From NCBI RefSeq assembly GCF_011683955.1, contig NZ_JAAQPI010000006.1:248001-312000 (forward strand): a stretch of DNA of 64,000 nucleotides, in the 5' to 3' direction. The position numbers were made by a program, and so were the translations under genes. This document shows, in pieces, positions 51,424 to 61,042 of the stretch. Within the stretch, counting starts at the first letter, position 1, and each line of letters starts with the position of its first letter. Origin of the DNA: Pseudomaricurvus alkylphenolicus (lineage in GTDB: Bacteria; Pseudomonadota; Gammaproteobacteria; Pseudomonadales; Cellvibrionaceae). Below the pieces are notes generated by a model, which saw only the letters and a program-made list of their open reading frames with translations, was not told where the DNA came from and searched no databases.

Positions 51424-52005
51424 ATGAGCGAAAACGGTAAAAACCAGATCGACCCCGCCAGTCAGGCGCTGTGCCACCGGGTGACAGAACTGCGCAAGAA
51501 AAACAAGCAGACCCTGGACCAACTGGCCGCCGCCTCAGGCGTCAGCCGCTCCATGTTAAGCCAGATTGAACGCGGGCAGGCCAACCCCACCCTGGCGGTC
51601 ACCTTTCGTATCGCTCAGGCGTTTGGTATCACCATCGGCGAGCTGGTGGACCAACCCTGGGCCAGCTCCACCATTGAGATCGTACACGGTGACGACGCCA
51701 ACAATCTCTTCCGCTCAGACGATGAAGTGCAGATCCGCACTCTGTCACCGCTGCACATGGAGAAAAACATCGAGTTCTATGAGATTCGTATTGCCCCCAA
51801 TGCCAGTCTCGACAGCGCACCCCACTATGAAGGCACCAAAGAGCTGCTGACCGTCACCGCCGGCAGTTGCGTGGTTCATTCCGGCGACAGCCAATGCAAG
51901 CTCAGCGCAGGTGATTCTGCCCATTATCGTGGCGACCTCAATCACACCATCGCCAATAGCGGCGATGGTGAACTGTTGTGTTATCTGGTGGTAACAAGCA
52001 CTTGA
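51424..52005 (+). CDS. XRE-cupin transcriptional regulator
   Basis: A 193-residue regulator with an N-terminal HTH (QLAAASGVSRSMLSQIERG, residues about 37-55) and a C-terminal cupin (about 105-185, PHYEGTKELLTVTAGSCVVH). Similar proteins control amino-acid and sulfur metabolism genes in other bacteria. It converges on methionine gamma-lyase with a 7-nt gap, but its target is unknown. Confidence 0.9.
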   Translation: MSENGKNQIDPASQALCHRVTELRKKNKQTLDQLAAASGVSRSMLSQIERGQANPTLAVTFRIAQAFGITIGELVDQPWASSTIEIVHGDDANNLFRSDDEVQIRTLSPLHMEKNIEFYEIRIAPNASLDSAPHYEGTKELLTVTAGSCVVHSGDSQCKLSAGDSAHYRGDLNHTIANSGDGELLCYLVVTST

Positions 52006-52012
52006 TTCGCCG

Positions 52013-53242
52013 TTAGGCCACCACGGCCACCTGGCTGCGGCGATCCAGACCGTCCAGCGCTCGCTGAATATCCTCCTGAATATCGTCGAGTGTTTCCAGC
52101 CCAACTGACAGCCGCACCAATCCATCGCTGATACCAAACTCAGCGCGTTCCTGCGCTGAATAGGGCGAGTGAGTCATGGAAGCCGGGTGTTGCACCAGGG
52201 TCTCCGCATCGCCCAAACTCACGGCGCGAGTCGCCAGCTTTAGCGCATCCATAAAGTGCACACCGGCTTCCATACCGCCCACCAGCTCAAACGCGATCAT
52301 GCCGCCAAAGTTTCGCATCTGTCGGCACGCCAGCTCGTGTTGATCAAAACTGTCCAAGCCGGGGTAGTGAATGCGCTCAACCAGCGGATGCATTTGCAGC
52401 TGTTGTGCCACCGCCATGGCACTGGCGCAATGCCGATCCATACGCAACTCCAGAGTTTTTAAACCCCGCATGATCAGAAAGGCATCCAGCGGCGAAATCA
52501 CCGCGCCAGTCATGTCCTTGAGTCCTTCCAGGCGAATCTGGTCGATGTCTTGCTGAGATCCCACCACGGCTCCGGCTACCAGATCTCCATGACCGCCCAG
52601 GTATTTGGTGGCCGAGTGGACAACCAGGTCGGCTCCCAACGAGATCGGCTGCTGCAAATAGGGTGTGCAATAGGTGTTGTCGACAATCACTTTTAGGTCG
52701 CGACTGTGCGCTATATCCACGAGAGCCTGAATATCCACCAGGCGGTTGTTGGGGTTTGAGGGGGTTTCGAAGTATACCACGCGGGTCTTATCAGTGATTG
52801 CGGCGGCGAGCGCCTCGGGCTGGGTCATATCCACATAACGGACGTTGACACCAAATTTGCTCATACCGTGCTGCAAAAAGGCGAAGGTACAGCCATAGAG
52901 GGTTTTGTCCGCGATAATCTCATCTCCCGCCTTAACCAGAGACCAAAGTGCCGAGGTGATGGCCCCCATGCCCGAGGCGGTGGCCAGTGCGGCTTCGCCG
53001 CCTTCCAGCGAGGCCATGCGTTCCTCCAGCAACGTCTGGGTCGGGTTGCCCAGGCGCCCGTATATATAACCCTCCTGTTCGCCGGCAAAGCGGTTGCCGC
53101 CGTTGGCGATATCCGGAAAAGCAAAGGTCGACGTCATGTACACCGGAGGCGCCAGAGCTCCCTGATGGTCCAACGGGTCATAGCCCTGGTGGATGGCGCG
53201 GGTGGCAAAACCCTGGTTTGAATTGGATGTCATTTCCTTCAT
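52013..53242 (-). CDS. Methionine gamma-lyase
   Basis: PLP enzyme that splits methionine to methanethiol, ammonia and 2-oxobutyrate. The 409 residues closely follow the Pseudomonas putida enzyme: N-terminal GFATRAIHQGYDPLDHQGAL, C118 in LYGCTFAF (the residue that marks methionine gamma-lyases), and the PLP lysine K213 in VHSATKYLGGHGD. The start ATG has AGGA 8 nt upstream. It is divergent from the TyrR-type regulator, with TyrR-box-like sites in the 245-nt gap. Confidence 0.93.
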   Translation of the reverse strand: MKEMTSNSNQGFATRAIHQGYDPLDHQGALAPPVYMTSTFAFPDIANGGNRFAGEQEGYIYGRLGNPTQTLLEERMASLEGGEAALATASGMGAITSALWSLVKAGDEIIADKTLYGCTFAFLQHGMSKFGVNVRYVDMTQPEALAAAITDKTRVVYFETPSNPNNRLVDIQALVDIAHSRDLKVIVDNTYCTPYLQQPISLGADLVVHSATKYLGGHGDLVAGAVVGSQQDIDQIRLEGLKDMTGAVISPLDAFLIMRGLKTLELRMDRHCASAMAVAQQLQMHPLVERIHYPGLDSFDQHELACRQMRNFGGMIAFELVGGMEAGVHFMDALKLATRAVSLGDAETLVQHPASMTHSPYSAQERAEFGISDGLVRLSVGLETLDDIQEDIQRALDGLDRRSQVAVVA

Positions 53243-53362
53243 GGTAACCGTCCTGTCTCAAGTCAGATAATGACCCATCTCTTTTCAAGCTTCGCGCCAG
53301 ACCTCAAATCTCCTTTTAAATCAACAAGTTAACAGACTATCATTTAATTCACATCGACTTGT

Positions 53363-53380
53363 CGTAAGATATTTCTTACA
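53363..53380. promoter_or_regulatory. TyrR-box-like operator 1
   Basis: CGTAAGATATTTCTTACA has half sites CGTAAG and CTTACA spaced by 6 bp, matching the TyrR box TGTAAA-N6-TTTACA with minor changes. It lies 121 bp upstream of the methionine gamma-lyase ATG and 108 bp upstream of the tyrR-like ATG. Confidence 0.75.
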
Positions 53381-53431
53381 TTAAGAGCAAACTGACTGGT
53401 CACTACCCTACAAGATAAGGCGTTACAGAGA

Positions 53432-53449
53432 TGTAAGATATTTTGTACA
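53432..53449. promoter_or_regulatory. TyrR-box-like operator 2
   Basis: TGTAAGATATTTTGTACA repeats the GTAAGATATTT core of operator 1 69 bp away, and a further TGTAAGAT half-site follows at 53451. It lies 39 bp before the regulator ATG, a place where autorepression would be expected. Confidence 0.75.
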
Positions 53450-53487
53450 CTGTAAGATAAACCTGACAAGCGGAAATCCACTCTTCC

Positions 53488-55005
53488 ATGAGAATTGAAC
53501 TGATCGGCGAAAACCGCGTTGGCATTACCCAGGAAGTACTGGCGTGCCTGAGCCAGCACAATCTTGATCTGGCAGCTGTCGAAGTCGTGGCAGGATACAT
53601 TTATCTCAATATTCCTCAGTTGGAGACCGACCGGCAACAAGCGCTGTTCTCCCTGCTGATGAACGTACCCGGTATCAGCCAGATCCGCCGTATTGAATGG
53701 CTACCCAACGAGCGTCGAAGACTGCATCTGGATGCTCTGCTTTCCAGCCTTCCCGATCCGGTATTTGCCGTGGATTCCAGCGGCAGGGTTCTTTCCGCTA
53801 ATCGCGCGGCCACCATAGCGCTCGACACCTCTGAGTCCAATTTGATCAGTACTCACATTGAAGGCTGGGTGAAGAGCGGCAACGGCGGTCTGCTGGAGAG
53901 CTCGATGCTCGAAAAAGAAGTGACCCTCGCAGGGCAACCCTATTGGCTGGAACAAATTGCCATGGTTGGCCCCACGCAGAGCGACCGCATGCTGATATTG
54001 CAAGCTCCCAATCGATTGGGACATCAGGTATCGCGTGTTCATATGGGAGAACGCAGTGGCTTTAATGCCATCATCGGGCAGTCGGAAGCTCTGAACCGGG
54101 TAAAGGAGCAAGCTCGCCGTTTTGCCGCGATTCCAGCGCCGCTGCTTATTCAAGGGGAAACCGGCACCGGCAAGGAACTGTTTGCTCGCGCGGTTCACTT
54201 AAGCAGCCCATGGCATGAGGCTCCCTTTCTGGCCCTGAACTGCGCGGCACTGCCGGAGAACCTGGTGGAAAGCGAACTGTTTGGATACGCGCCCGGTGCG
54301 TTCAGTGGCGCCAGTCGCGGCGGCAAGCCCGGGCTGCTGGAACTGGCCGACGGCGGCACCGCCTTTCTCGACGAGATCGGAGAAATGTCACCCTATGTGC
54401 AGGCCAAATTATTGCGATTTATTCAGGATGGCAGCTTCCGGAGGGTTGGCGGTAAAGAGGAACGACGGGTAAACGTTCGCGTCGTCTGCGCCACTCATCG
54501 TAATCTTCAGCAGTCTGTCAAGGCCGGTCACTTCCGCGAAGATCTGATGTATCGGCTCAATGTATTGAATCTGGAGCTGCCTTCGCTGCGGGAAAGACCG
54601 GCAGATATCGCACCACTATCCGACTTGTTTGTCACCCGTGCCCGCGAACAGATTGGTTGTCCTCCCACCAGCTTGACCCGGGAAGCCCGCACGTTGTTGA
54701 GTCGACACCCCTGGCCTGGCAATGTTCGACAGCTGGAAAATCTGCTGTTTCGAACCGTGGCCCTGCATCCCGGCAAGACGCTGGGCACGGAAGAACTGCA
54801 ACAGTCAGGGCTCGACACTGAGGAGCTGAATCAGGATAACGAACCCGAAAATTGGAAGACCGCCCAGGCAACATTTGAAAAAGACTTGCTAAGCCGCATG
54901 ATCAAGTCCTACCCCAGCACCCGCAAGCTCGCCAGACGACTGGGGGTGTCCCATACCACCATCGCCGACAAGCTCAGAGCTTACGACATCAAGACGGACG
55001 CATGA
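53488..55005 (+). CDS. TyrR/PhhR-type enhancer-binding regulator
   Basis: A 505-residue regulator with an N-terminal ACT-like domain (1-70), a PAS domain (about 80-180), an AAA+ domain (190-420; Walker A GETGTGKE at 223-230, Walker B DGGTAFLDEIGEM), and a C-terminal Fis-type HTH (TRKLARRLGVSHTTIADKLR). The sigma-54 contact motif is GAFSGA at 270-275, close to GAFTGA, so it may activate sigma-54 promoters as PhhR does, unlike E. coli TyrR. It sits between methionine and aromatic catabolism genes. Confidence 0.92.
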   Translation: MRIELIGENRVGITQEVLACLSQHNLDLAAVEVVAGYIYLNIPQLETDRQQALFSLLMNVPGISQIRRIEWLPNERRRLHLDALLSSLPDPVFAVDSSGRVLSANRAATIALDTSESNLISTHIEGWVKSGNGGLLESSMLEKEVTLAGQPYWLEQIAMVGPTQSDRMLILQAPNRLGHQVSRVHMGERSGFNAIIGQSEALNRVKEQARRFAAIPAPLLIQGETGTGKELFARAVHLSSPWHEAPFLALNCAALPENLVESELFGYAPGAFSGASRGGKPGLLELADGGTAFLDEIGEMSPYVQAKLLRFIQDGSFRRVGGKEERRVNVRVVCATHRNLQQSVKAGHFREDLMYRLNVLNLELPSLRERPADIAPLSDLFVTRAREQIGCPPTSLTREARTLLSRHPWPGNVRQLENLLFRTVALHPGKTLGTEELQQSGLDTEELNQDNEPENWKTAQATFEKDLLSRMIKSYPSTRKLARRLGVSHTTIADKLRAYDIKTDA

Positions 55006-55006
55006 T

Positions 55007-55702
55007 TCAAACCAACCCCACTTTAAGATTTGCAGGTACGGCAATATCCATCTGTTTGGGTCGCGCAAGGTTCAGCGAATGCATAAGCCTGGCATATTCT
55101 TCCGCGCTACTGACCTGCAGTCGCGGATTACAACGCTTCTCCTCACCGATTGATGAAACCGTCATACCGCTATAATCGTGACCCGGATAAACCAGCGTAT
55201 GCTCCGGCAGCGTCAGCAGTCGGCTGAAAATACTGTGGTACTGTTGAGTGGCATTGCCATGCTGAAAATCCGTGCGACCGGTGCCGCGAATTAACAAGGT
55301 ATCACCGCTAAACAAAAACTGTCGATCTTCATGTTTCAACAGGTAACAGTAGGAATCGTCGGTATGACCTGGTGTGTGCAGGGTTTCCAGAGATAAACCA
55401 CCCAACTTAAGTACTTCGCCGTCTCTCAGATAACGGGTAACTCCCGTCGCTTTTGAACACTCTCCATGAACCGTTTCGCACCCAAACACTTCTCTCAGCT
55501 TACCCAGTGCGGTGATATGATCGGCGTGTACATGAGTATCCAACGCATAGACCAGGGTAAGATCCAGCTCTTGCAATAAACGTTGATAGAGAGGTATTTT
55601 CTCCAGCACGGGATCAATCAGAAGCGCCCTGCCACCGTCGTGCTCAGCAATCAAATAGGTATAGGTCCAGGAGCTTTCATCGAACAATTGTCGAAACAGC
55701 AT
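55007..55702 (-). CDS. Persulfide dioxygenase (ETHE1-like metallo-beta-lactamase fold)
   Basis: Oxidises glutathione persulfide to sulfite. The 231 residues have metal ligands in THVHADHITALGKL, a second histidine in TLHTPGHTDDSYCYL, and GRTDFQHGN, the ETHE1/PDO signature. It ends near the stop of the TyrR-type gene with a 1-nt gap. The TSUP gene upstream on the same strand fits export of the sulfite product. Confidence 0.9.
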   Translation of the reverse strand: MLFRQLFDESSWTYTYLIAEHDGGRALLIDPVLEKIPLYQRLLQELDLTLVYALDTHVHADHITALGKLREVFGCETVHGECSKATGVTRYLRDGEVLKLGGLSLETLHTPGHTDDSYCYLLKHEDRQFLFSGDTLLIRGTGRTDFQHGNATQQYHSIFSRLLTLPEHTLVYPGHDYSGMTVSSIGEEKRCNPRLQVSSAEEYARLMHSLNLARPKQMDIAVPANLKVGLV

Positions 55703-55796
55703 ACTTTCTTCTCCAATGGGGCTACGTCAAATTCAGCCAACGCCGTTATCCAATTTTTGGCGAAGGAATTTTTCAAGAAACTTCGGATTCACGACA

Positions 55797-56567
55797 CTAG
55801 ATCCAGGAACGGGTTAAGGTCAGCGCCATCAGACTGATAACACTGAATGCAAATATTTTTTGTAACCGAGCTCCGGCTACACGGGTGGCAACCAAAGTCC
55901 CGACTAAAATGCCGGCGGTGCTTCCCACTGCTGTTTCAAACAACATCATGGGAGCAACTGTCGACGCCTGATGAATATGAAACGCAAAACCGGAAGCACT
56001 CACCAGAGCAATCACAAACAAAGAGGTCGCCACGGCCTGATGAATTCGCAAACCGGCAAACAGCGTTAACACTGGCACCACCACAAAGCCACCGCCGACA
56101 CCAAACAACCCCGACAACAATCCGCAGACCCAACCGGCGACAGCCATAGGAATGGGCTTAGGCACCCTGTTTTCGATCTCGTGACCATCGTCCTGCGCCA
56201 GCGACGCTCGCACCACCTCGGTGTCCGCCTGTCGCCACATACGCAGGGCCAGAGTCGTTGCCATGACCACAAACCCGACAAGCAACAGCTGTTCCGGCAA
56301 CTGGGCTGCCATCCAGCGTCCAACGGGCGCGCTGCTCATACCGGCCAGAGCCAGCAACAAGGCCGGCAACCACGCCAGATCACGTCCGGGCAACCTTAAC
56401 AAGACGCCAACAAAAGCGGCAACACAGACCGCACCCAGGCTGATGCCCGTTGCCTCATTGATCGGCAGCCCCAACAGCAGCATCAGCAGTGGCACGGCAA
56501 AAATAGAGCCGCCGGCGCCGGTCAGCCCCAGGACCAGACCGATGCACAAGCCAACCAAAAGCGTCAC
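55797..56567 (-). CDS. TSUP-family sulfite-type exporter
   Basis: A 256-residue membrane protein with about eight helices and the TSUP repeat (GLVLGLTGAGGSIFAVPLL and GLLSGLFGVGGGFVVVPVL). Adjacent to a persulfide dioxygenase, which in many bacteria is paired with such exporters. Its ATG overlaps the upstream PLP gene by 4 nt. Confidence 0.9.
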   Translation of the reverse strand: MTLLVGLCIGLVLGLTGAGGSIFAVPLLMLLLGLPINEATGISLGAVCVAAFVGVLLRLPGRDLAWLPALLLALAGMSSAPVGRWMAAQLPEQLLLVGFVVMATTLALRMWRQADTEVVRASLAQDDGHEIENRVPKPIPMAVAGWVCGLLSGLFGVGGGFVVVPVLTLFAGLRIHQAVATSLFVIALVSASGFAFHIHQASTVAPMMLFETAVGSTAGILVGTLVATRVAGARLQKIFAFSVISLMALTLTRSWI

Positions 56568-58291
56568 CCGATTGCCACCTTAGACAAGTCACCATTGGTT
56601 TCTTGAGCGGGCATAACCTCTTGCGGTAACACAAACCAACGCAAGGCTTCTGCGGCCGGCGGCAACTGCAAATGATAGACACTGTTCTCGGATCTCTCTC
56701 TCGTGAGTTCCTTTTCGGCCAGGGCCGTGAGAGCATTCAGATCAACTGTCGCGTCTGTCTCGCAAACGCTTGCATCGGATTCAGCGAAGCGGATATCTGT
56801 CAACCGGGTCGCCAGCCGGCGCTCGGAATCCTGATAACGCCACACTCCTGCTGCGGGATCAAAACGATAATACGGCAGCAATTTCCATCCGTGCTGTGCC
56901 ACCAGTTCGATGGCACGCAGGAGGTACTCAAACGTATCTTCATCGATAAAATAATTAAAATTCAGTCGCACCCAACCCGGGCGCAGAATCATCTGACCCT
57001 CAAGCATCTGAGTTTCCAAGGCTTTACTGTAGGCCATGTCCATGCCCAGCAGACTGTGCCCATAGGGTCCGGCACAGGAACAGCCGCCACGGGCCTGAAT
57101 ACCAAACAAGTCATTGAGCAAGGCCACCACAAACCCATAGTGCAGATCCTTCCCGTGGTGCCTGATACGCAGTGATGTGATGGAAAGCCGAGGCACATCC
57201 GGATTACCCAAAACTTCAATATTTTCGCAGAGCCCCCAGCGTTCGGTGGCACGGCGTACAAACTCCTCCTCCCGCCGCTCGATCTCATCAGTACCCACAT
57301 CCTGCTGCAGCTTAAACACCAAACCGGCGCGAATTGACTCAACGATGGCCGGCGTACCCCCCTCCTCGCGACGTTCGGCAGCGTCGATATAACGGTGATC
57401 TTCGGGAGTAACGTAAACCACAGTGCCGCCACCGGGAACGGCGGGCACCCGATTGTTCAGCAAGGCTTTCTTGACCACCAGAACGCCCGGAGTGCCGGGA
57501 CCGCCAATAAATTTATGCGGTGAAATAAACACCGCATCCTTGCTGGTGTCCCCCTGTTCATTCTGGACACCGGTCATATCAATGCTCACATAAGGAGCCG
57601 CTGCCGCATAATCCCAAAACGAGAGCGCCTCGTGCTGATGCAGCAAACGGGCGACCGCTTGCACATCGGTTTTCACACCGGTGACATTGGACGCCGCCGA
57701 AAAACTGCCAATTTTCAGCGGGCGCTGACGATAACGTTTCAATTGCTGTTCCAGAACAACCGTATCCAGCTGACCTTGGGCATTTAACGGAATCGTTACC
57801 AAGTCTGCGATACTTTCCCGCCAGGGCAACTCATTGGAGTGGTGCTCATAGGGGCCGATAAAAACCACCGGCCTTTCTGCTTCCGCAATCCGCTGCCTGA
57901 ACTGATGGCGTTGATCCAGATCCGCCGGCAGACGCAGATTCAGAATATCAATCAGTTTGTGAATGGCGGCGGTCGCACCGGAGCCACAAAAAATCACCGC
58001 ATCCTGCTCCCCCGCATTCACTGCCGTGCGAATCATGTCGCGGGCCTGCTCGCGCAGGGCGGTTGTCTGAGCGCCAGTGTATGAGGTCTCGGTATGGGTA
58101 TTGGCGTAATACGGCAACACCTGGTTGCGAATAAAGTCTTCGATCTGCGTGAGACTGCGACCAGAGGCCGTATAGTCGGCATATACAAGGGGCTTGCGGC
58201 CAAAGGGCGTATCAATGGGTTGACGCTCGCCAATAACGGAACGTCGGATACTGCGGATAAGAGCGCTGTTTGCTGGTGTCTGCTCGGACAT
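56564..58291 (-). CDS. Class V aminotransferase / cysteine-desulfurase-like enzyme
   Basis: PLP protein of 575 residues, about 170 longer than SufS-type desulfurases. The PLP lysine is K260 in FISPHKFIGGPG, and cysteines C404 and C406 lie in ARGGCSCAGPYGH in the active-site loop region. It has a C-terminal extension of about 130 residues. Its substrate is not known; sulfur chemistry is suggested by the adjoining persulfide dioxygenase and exporter. The fold and loop cysteines also leave a different lyase role open. Confidence 0.75.
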   Translation of the reverse strand: MSEQTPANSALIRSIRRSVIGERQPIDTPFGRKPLVYADYTASGRSLTQIEDFIRNQVLPYYANTHTETSYTGAQTTALREQARDMIRTAVNAGEQDAVIFCGSGATAAIHKLIDILNLRLPADLDQRHQFRQRIAEAERPVVFIGPYEHHSNELPWRESIADLVTIPLNAQGQLDTVVLEQQLKRYRQRPLKIGSFSAASNVTGVKTDVQAVARLLHQHEALSFWDYAAAAPYVSIDMTGVQNEQGDTSKDAVFISPHKFIGGPGTPGVLVVKKALLNNRVPAVPGGGTVVYVTPEDHRYIDAAERREEGGTPAIVESIRAGLVFKLQQDVGTDEIERREEEFVRRATERWGLCENIEVLGNPDVPRLSITSLRIRHHGKDLHYGFVVALLNDLFGIQARGGCSCAGPYGHSLLGMDMAYSKALETQMLEGQMILRPGWVRLNFNYFIDEDTFEYLLRAIELVAQHGWKLLPYYRFDPAAGVWRYQDSERRLATRLTDIRFAESDASVCETDATVDLNALTALAEKELTRERSENSVYHLQLPPAAEALRWFVLPQEVMPAQETNGDLSKVAIG

Positions 58292-58456
58292 ATTCCCGGA
58301 TCCTCAAAGTTGTCCTGTACGCTGTCGGCACAAGACCATGGCAATGACGGGAAAAATTGTAGGCGTGTCAGAGGAGCACAATGTTCCTATTTGGACCGGA
58401 AATACAAGAAAAATCGGTACGCTGTTTCGAAATAGAGAGCTGAAGCTAGAAAAGCA

Positions 58457-58490
58457 CCCGCTGCATGGACCTCAAATGGTCCACCGCGGG
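58457..58490 (-). terminator. Hairpin after the aromatic aminotransferase gene
   Basis: CCCGC pairs with GCGGG and inside it GGACC pairs with GGTCC across a 6-nt loop; the minus strand then reads TGCTTTTC. It may end the lrp-hpd-aminotransferase transcript. Confidence 0.5.
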
Positions 58491-58549
58491 ATAAAGGGCA
58501 CCACAGAGAGCACCCAAGAACAGACAAAACGTCAATCCGTAAGACGCAA

Positions 58550-59785
58550 TCAGAGACTGCCGATGGCCGCCACTGCGTGCTCAAAATTCAGATCATTAAA
58601 GCCGGACAGATTTACCCGCCCGTTATCCACGATATAAAGCCCGTGCTCACTGCGCAGATAGCGAATTTCGCTCACGGACAGTGGGAACAGAGCAAACATA
58701 CCCTTGCCCTTGAGCAGGAACTCCCATTTGCGCCCACCGGCCGCTTCAGAAAGCGAGTGAAACAGTCGGCGACGCACCCCACGAATGCGATCACCGATGG
58801 ACTCCAACTCACCTTGCCATTCCAGGCGCAACTGTTCGTGATTGAGGATGCGTCGCACAAGGCTGGCGCCATGGGCCGGGGGTGTAAAGTAATGGCGGGT
58901 CGCCAGCTGCATCCACTGCTTTTCCACAATGCCGCGCTGTGTCTCTCCCGCGGTCATCGCCATCACCATGCCCGTGCGGTCCCGATAGAGACCAAAATTC
59001 TTAGAGCAGGTATAGCAAAGCAGCAATTCGGGCATACGCTCAGCCATAATCCGCAAACCCTGACGGTCGGCGTCCAGGCCGTCGCCAAGGCCGTGATAGG
59101 CCATATCAATCAGCGGCAACAGCCCGTGCTGCAAGCAGAAATCCGCGAGCCGCCCCCACTCTTCAAGATTCAAGTCCAACCCCGTCGGATTGTGGCAACT
59201 GACCTGAAGCAGAACCGCATCGCCGGCCTTGGCAGCTCGCAGACTTTCCAGCATCGCCTCAAAGCCCAGTGGACCCAGTTCGGGATCATAATAGGCGTAA
59301 TTTTGCTGCCGCAGACCCGCCGCAGACGCAATCGGGCGGTGAACCTGCCAAGTGGTGTCACTTAACCACAGGGTGGTATCGGCATTGTTTTCAGCAAGCA
59401 GTTCGAACGCCAGACGCAGTGCCCCAACGCCGCCGGGCGTCTGAGCGCAGGCCAGACGGCCCCTGACCTCACTGGCCAGGTCTTCACCCATGGCCAGCCC
59501 TGTGATCGCCTCGCAAAATGCCAGATCCCCGAGAGGGCCGATATAAGCCTTATCTTCTTCAGTATCCACCCGCCATTGCTCCGCGTGCTTGACCGCGCTG
59601 AACACCGGTGAACGGTTAAGGTGATCGCGATAAACACCGATCCCCAGATCAATCTTGTTATCGCGGGGATCCTGGCGAAACTGCTGCAACAATTCAAAAA
59701 TCGGATCTTCGCCGACCTGGGCGCTGCTCGCTCCCAACAGCGGCGCCTGAGTGACAGCCTGTGAAATATTCATAAATGAATTCAC
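58550..59785 (-). CDS. tyrB: Aromatic amino acid aminotransferase
   Basis: PLP class I aminotransferase (411 residues) that would convert tyrosine to 4-hydroxyphenylpyruvate, the substrate of the upstream hpd product. The PLP lysine is in CSKNFGLYRDRTG, and VSCHNPTGLDLNLEEW is typical. It starts at a GTG at 59785, 4 nt after the hpd stop, or at an ATG four codons in. PhhC-type role in phenylalanine/tyrosine catabolism is likely; aspartate aminotransferase activity is possible. Confidence 0.88.
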   Translation of the reverse strand: MNSFMNISQAVTQAPLLGASSAQVGEDPIFELLQQFRQDPRDNKIDLGIGVYRDHLNRSPVFSAVKHAEQWRVDTEEDKAYIGPLGDLAFCEAITGLAMGEDLASEVRGRLACAQTPGGVGALRLAFELLAENNADTTLWLSDTTWQVHRPIASAAGLRQQNYAYYDPELGPLGFEAMLESLRAAKAGDAVLLQVSCHNPTGLDLNLEEWGRLADFCLQHGLLPLIDMAYHGLGDGLDADRQGLRIMAERMPELLLCYTCSKNFGLYRDRTGMVMAMTAGETQRGIVEKQWMQLATRHYFTPPAHGASLVRRILNHEQLRLEWQGELESIGDRIRGVRRRLFHSLSEAAGGRKWEFLLKGKGMFALFPLSVSEIRYLRSEHGLYIVDNGRVNLSGFNDLNFEHAVAAIGSL

Positions 59786-59788
59786 AAC

Positions 59789-60871
59789 TCAGCTCGCCTT
59801 TTTGTCGCCGATGACGCCACGCTCCAGCTGGTCGCGCTCGATTGATTCAAACAGGGCTTTAAAATTACCTTCGCCGAAACCTTCGTCGTGCTTGCGCTGG
59901 ATAAACTCAAAGAACACAGGCCCTACCAGGGTATCGGAGAAAATCTGCAGCAACAGACGCGGTTGACCACCTTCGGTGGTACCGTCTAACAGAATACCGC
60001 GGCTTTCGAGTTCGGAAACCGGCTCACCATGACCGGGCAAACGCTCTTCCAGCATTTGGTAATAGGTGGCGGGCGGTGCCGGCATAAACTTCATGCCCTG
60101 AGCCTTCAACTTATCGTAGGCTAGCAGCAGATCGTCACAGGCAAAGGCGATGTGCTGAATGCCCTCGCCGTTGTAGGCCATCAGAAACTCTTCAATTTGG
60201 CCGCCGTGGGAGGCCTCTTCGTTCAACGGAATACGAATGCGGCCATCAGGCGCGGTCATGGCCTTGGACAGCAAACCGGTGTATTCGCCTTTGATATCGA
60301 AATACCGGATTTCCTTGAAGTTAAAGATCCGCTCGTAGAAGTTAGCCCAAAACTCCATACGACCGCGATAAACATTGTGGGTCAGATGATCGATCACCTT
60401 AAAGCCACACCCCTCGGGCTTGCGATCCACGCCGTCAAGAAAGACAAAATCAATGTCATAGATAGAGGAGCCTTCCCGGTAGCGATCAATCAGGTACAGC
60501 GGCGCTCCACCAATACCTTTGATGGCCGGCAATCGCAGTTCCATGGGACCCGTGGGGACGTCGATGGGCTGGGCACCCAGCTCCAGGGCTCGCTTGTAGG
60601 CCGCCTGGGCGTCTTTGACCCGAAACGCCATGCCACAGGCGGATGGACCGTGTTCTTCGGCGAAGTAGCTGGCGTTGCTGTTGGGCTCGTAGTTGAGGAT
60701 GAAGTTGATGTCACCCTGACGATAGAGCACGGTATCTTTGGAGCGGTGCTTGGCGACCAGGGTGAAACCCAGGGCCTCGAAGATAGGCTCCAAAACGCCC
60801 CTTTCCGTCGATGCGAATTCCACAAATTCGAAACCATCCAATCCCATTGGGTTTTCAAACAAGTCAGCCAT
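59789..60871 (-). CDS. hpd: 4-Hydroxyphenylpyruvate dioxygenase
   Basis: Fe(II) enzyme that makes homogentisate from 4-hydroxyphenylpyruvate. With the ATG at 60871 ([20 protein letters not shown]) the protein has 360 residues, preceded by GGAGGAG. Metal ligands include H in [26 protein letters not shown] and the late [20 protein letters not shown] glutamate. The frame stays open to 60919 but the extra lead has no family support. Confidence 0.95.
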   Translation of the reverse strand: MADLFENPMGLDGFEFVEFASTERGVLEPIFEALGFTLVAKHRSKDTVLYRQGDINFILNYEPNSNASYFAEEHGPSACGMAFRVKDAQAAYKRALELGAQPIDVPTGPMELRLPAIKGIGGAPLYLIDRYREGSSIYDIDFVFLDGVDRKPEGCGFKVIDHLTHNVYRGRMEFWANFYERIFNFKEIRYFDIKGEYTGLLSKAMTAPDGRIRIPLNEEASHGGQIEEFLMAYNGEGIQHIAFACDDLLLAYDKLKAQGMKFMPAPPATYYQMLEERLPGHGEPVSELESRGILLDGTTEGGQPRLLLQIFSDTLVGPVFFEFIQRKHDEGFGEGNFKALFESIERDQLERGVIGDKKAS

Positions 60872-60924
60872 AGTCTCCTCCCGGACAAAGTCAGATGATA
60901 AGTATGAGGTACTTATCAATGATT

Positions 60925-60962
60925 AGTTGCTATGCCAACAATTATCAGTTGGGAGAGCAACT
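60925..60962. promoter_or_regulatory. Inverted repeat upstream of hpd
   Basis: AGTTGCTATGCCAAC (60925-60939) and GTTGGGAGAGCAACT (60948-60962) match at 13 of 15 paired positions around an 8-bp spacer. It is 54-91 bp before the hpd ATG and may be an operator, perhaps for the adjacent Lrp protein. Confidence 0.55.
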
Positions 60963-61042
60963 AATGTCAAGCATTGTGGTTATCTGTACGTGAACGGAGT
61001 GGCAAGTCTGGTCATTTTACCCCATTCAAAGAATAACAATGG

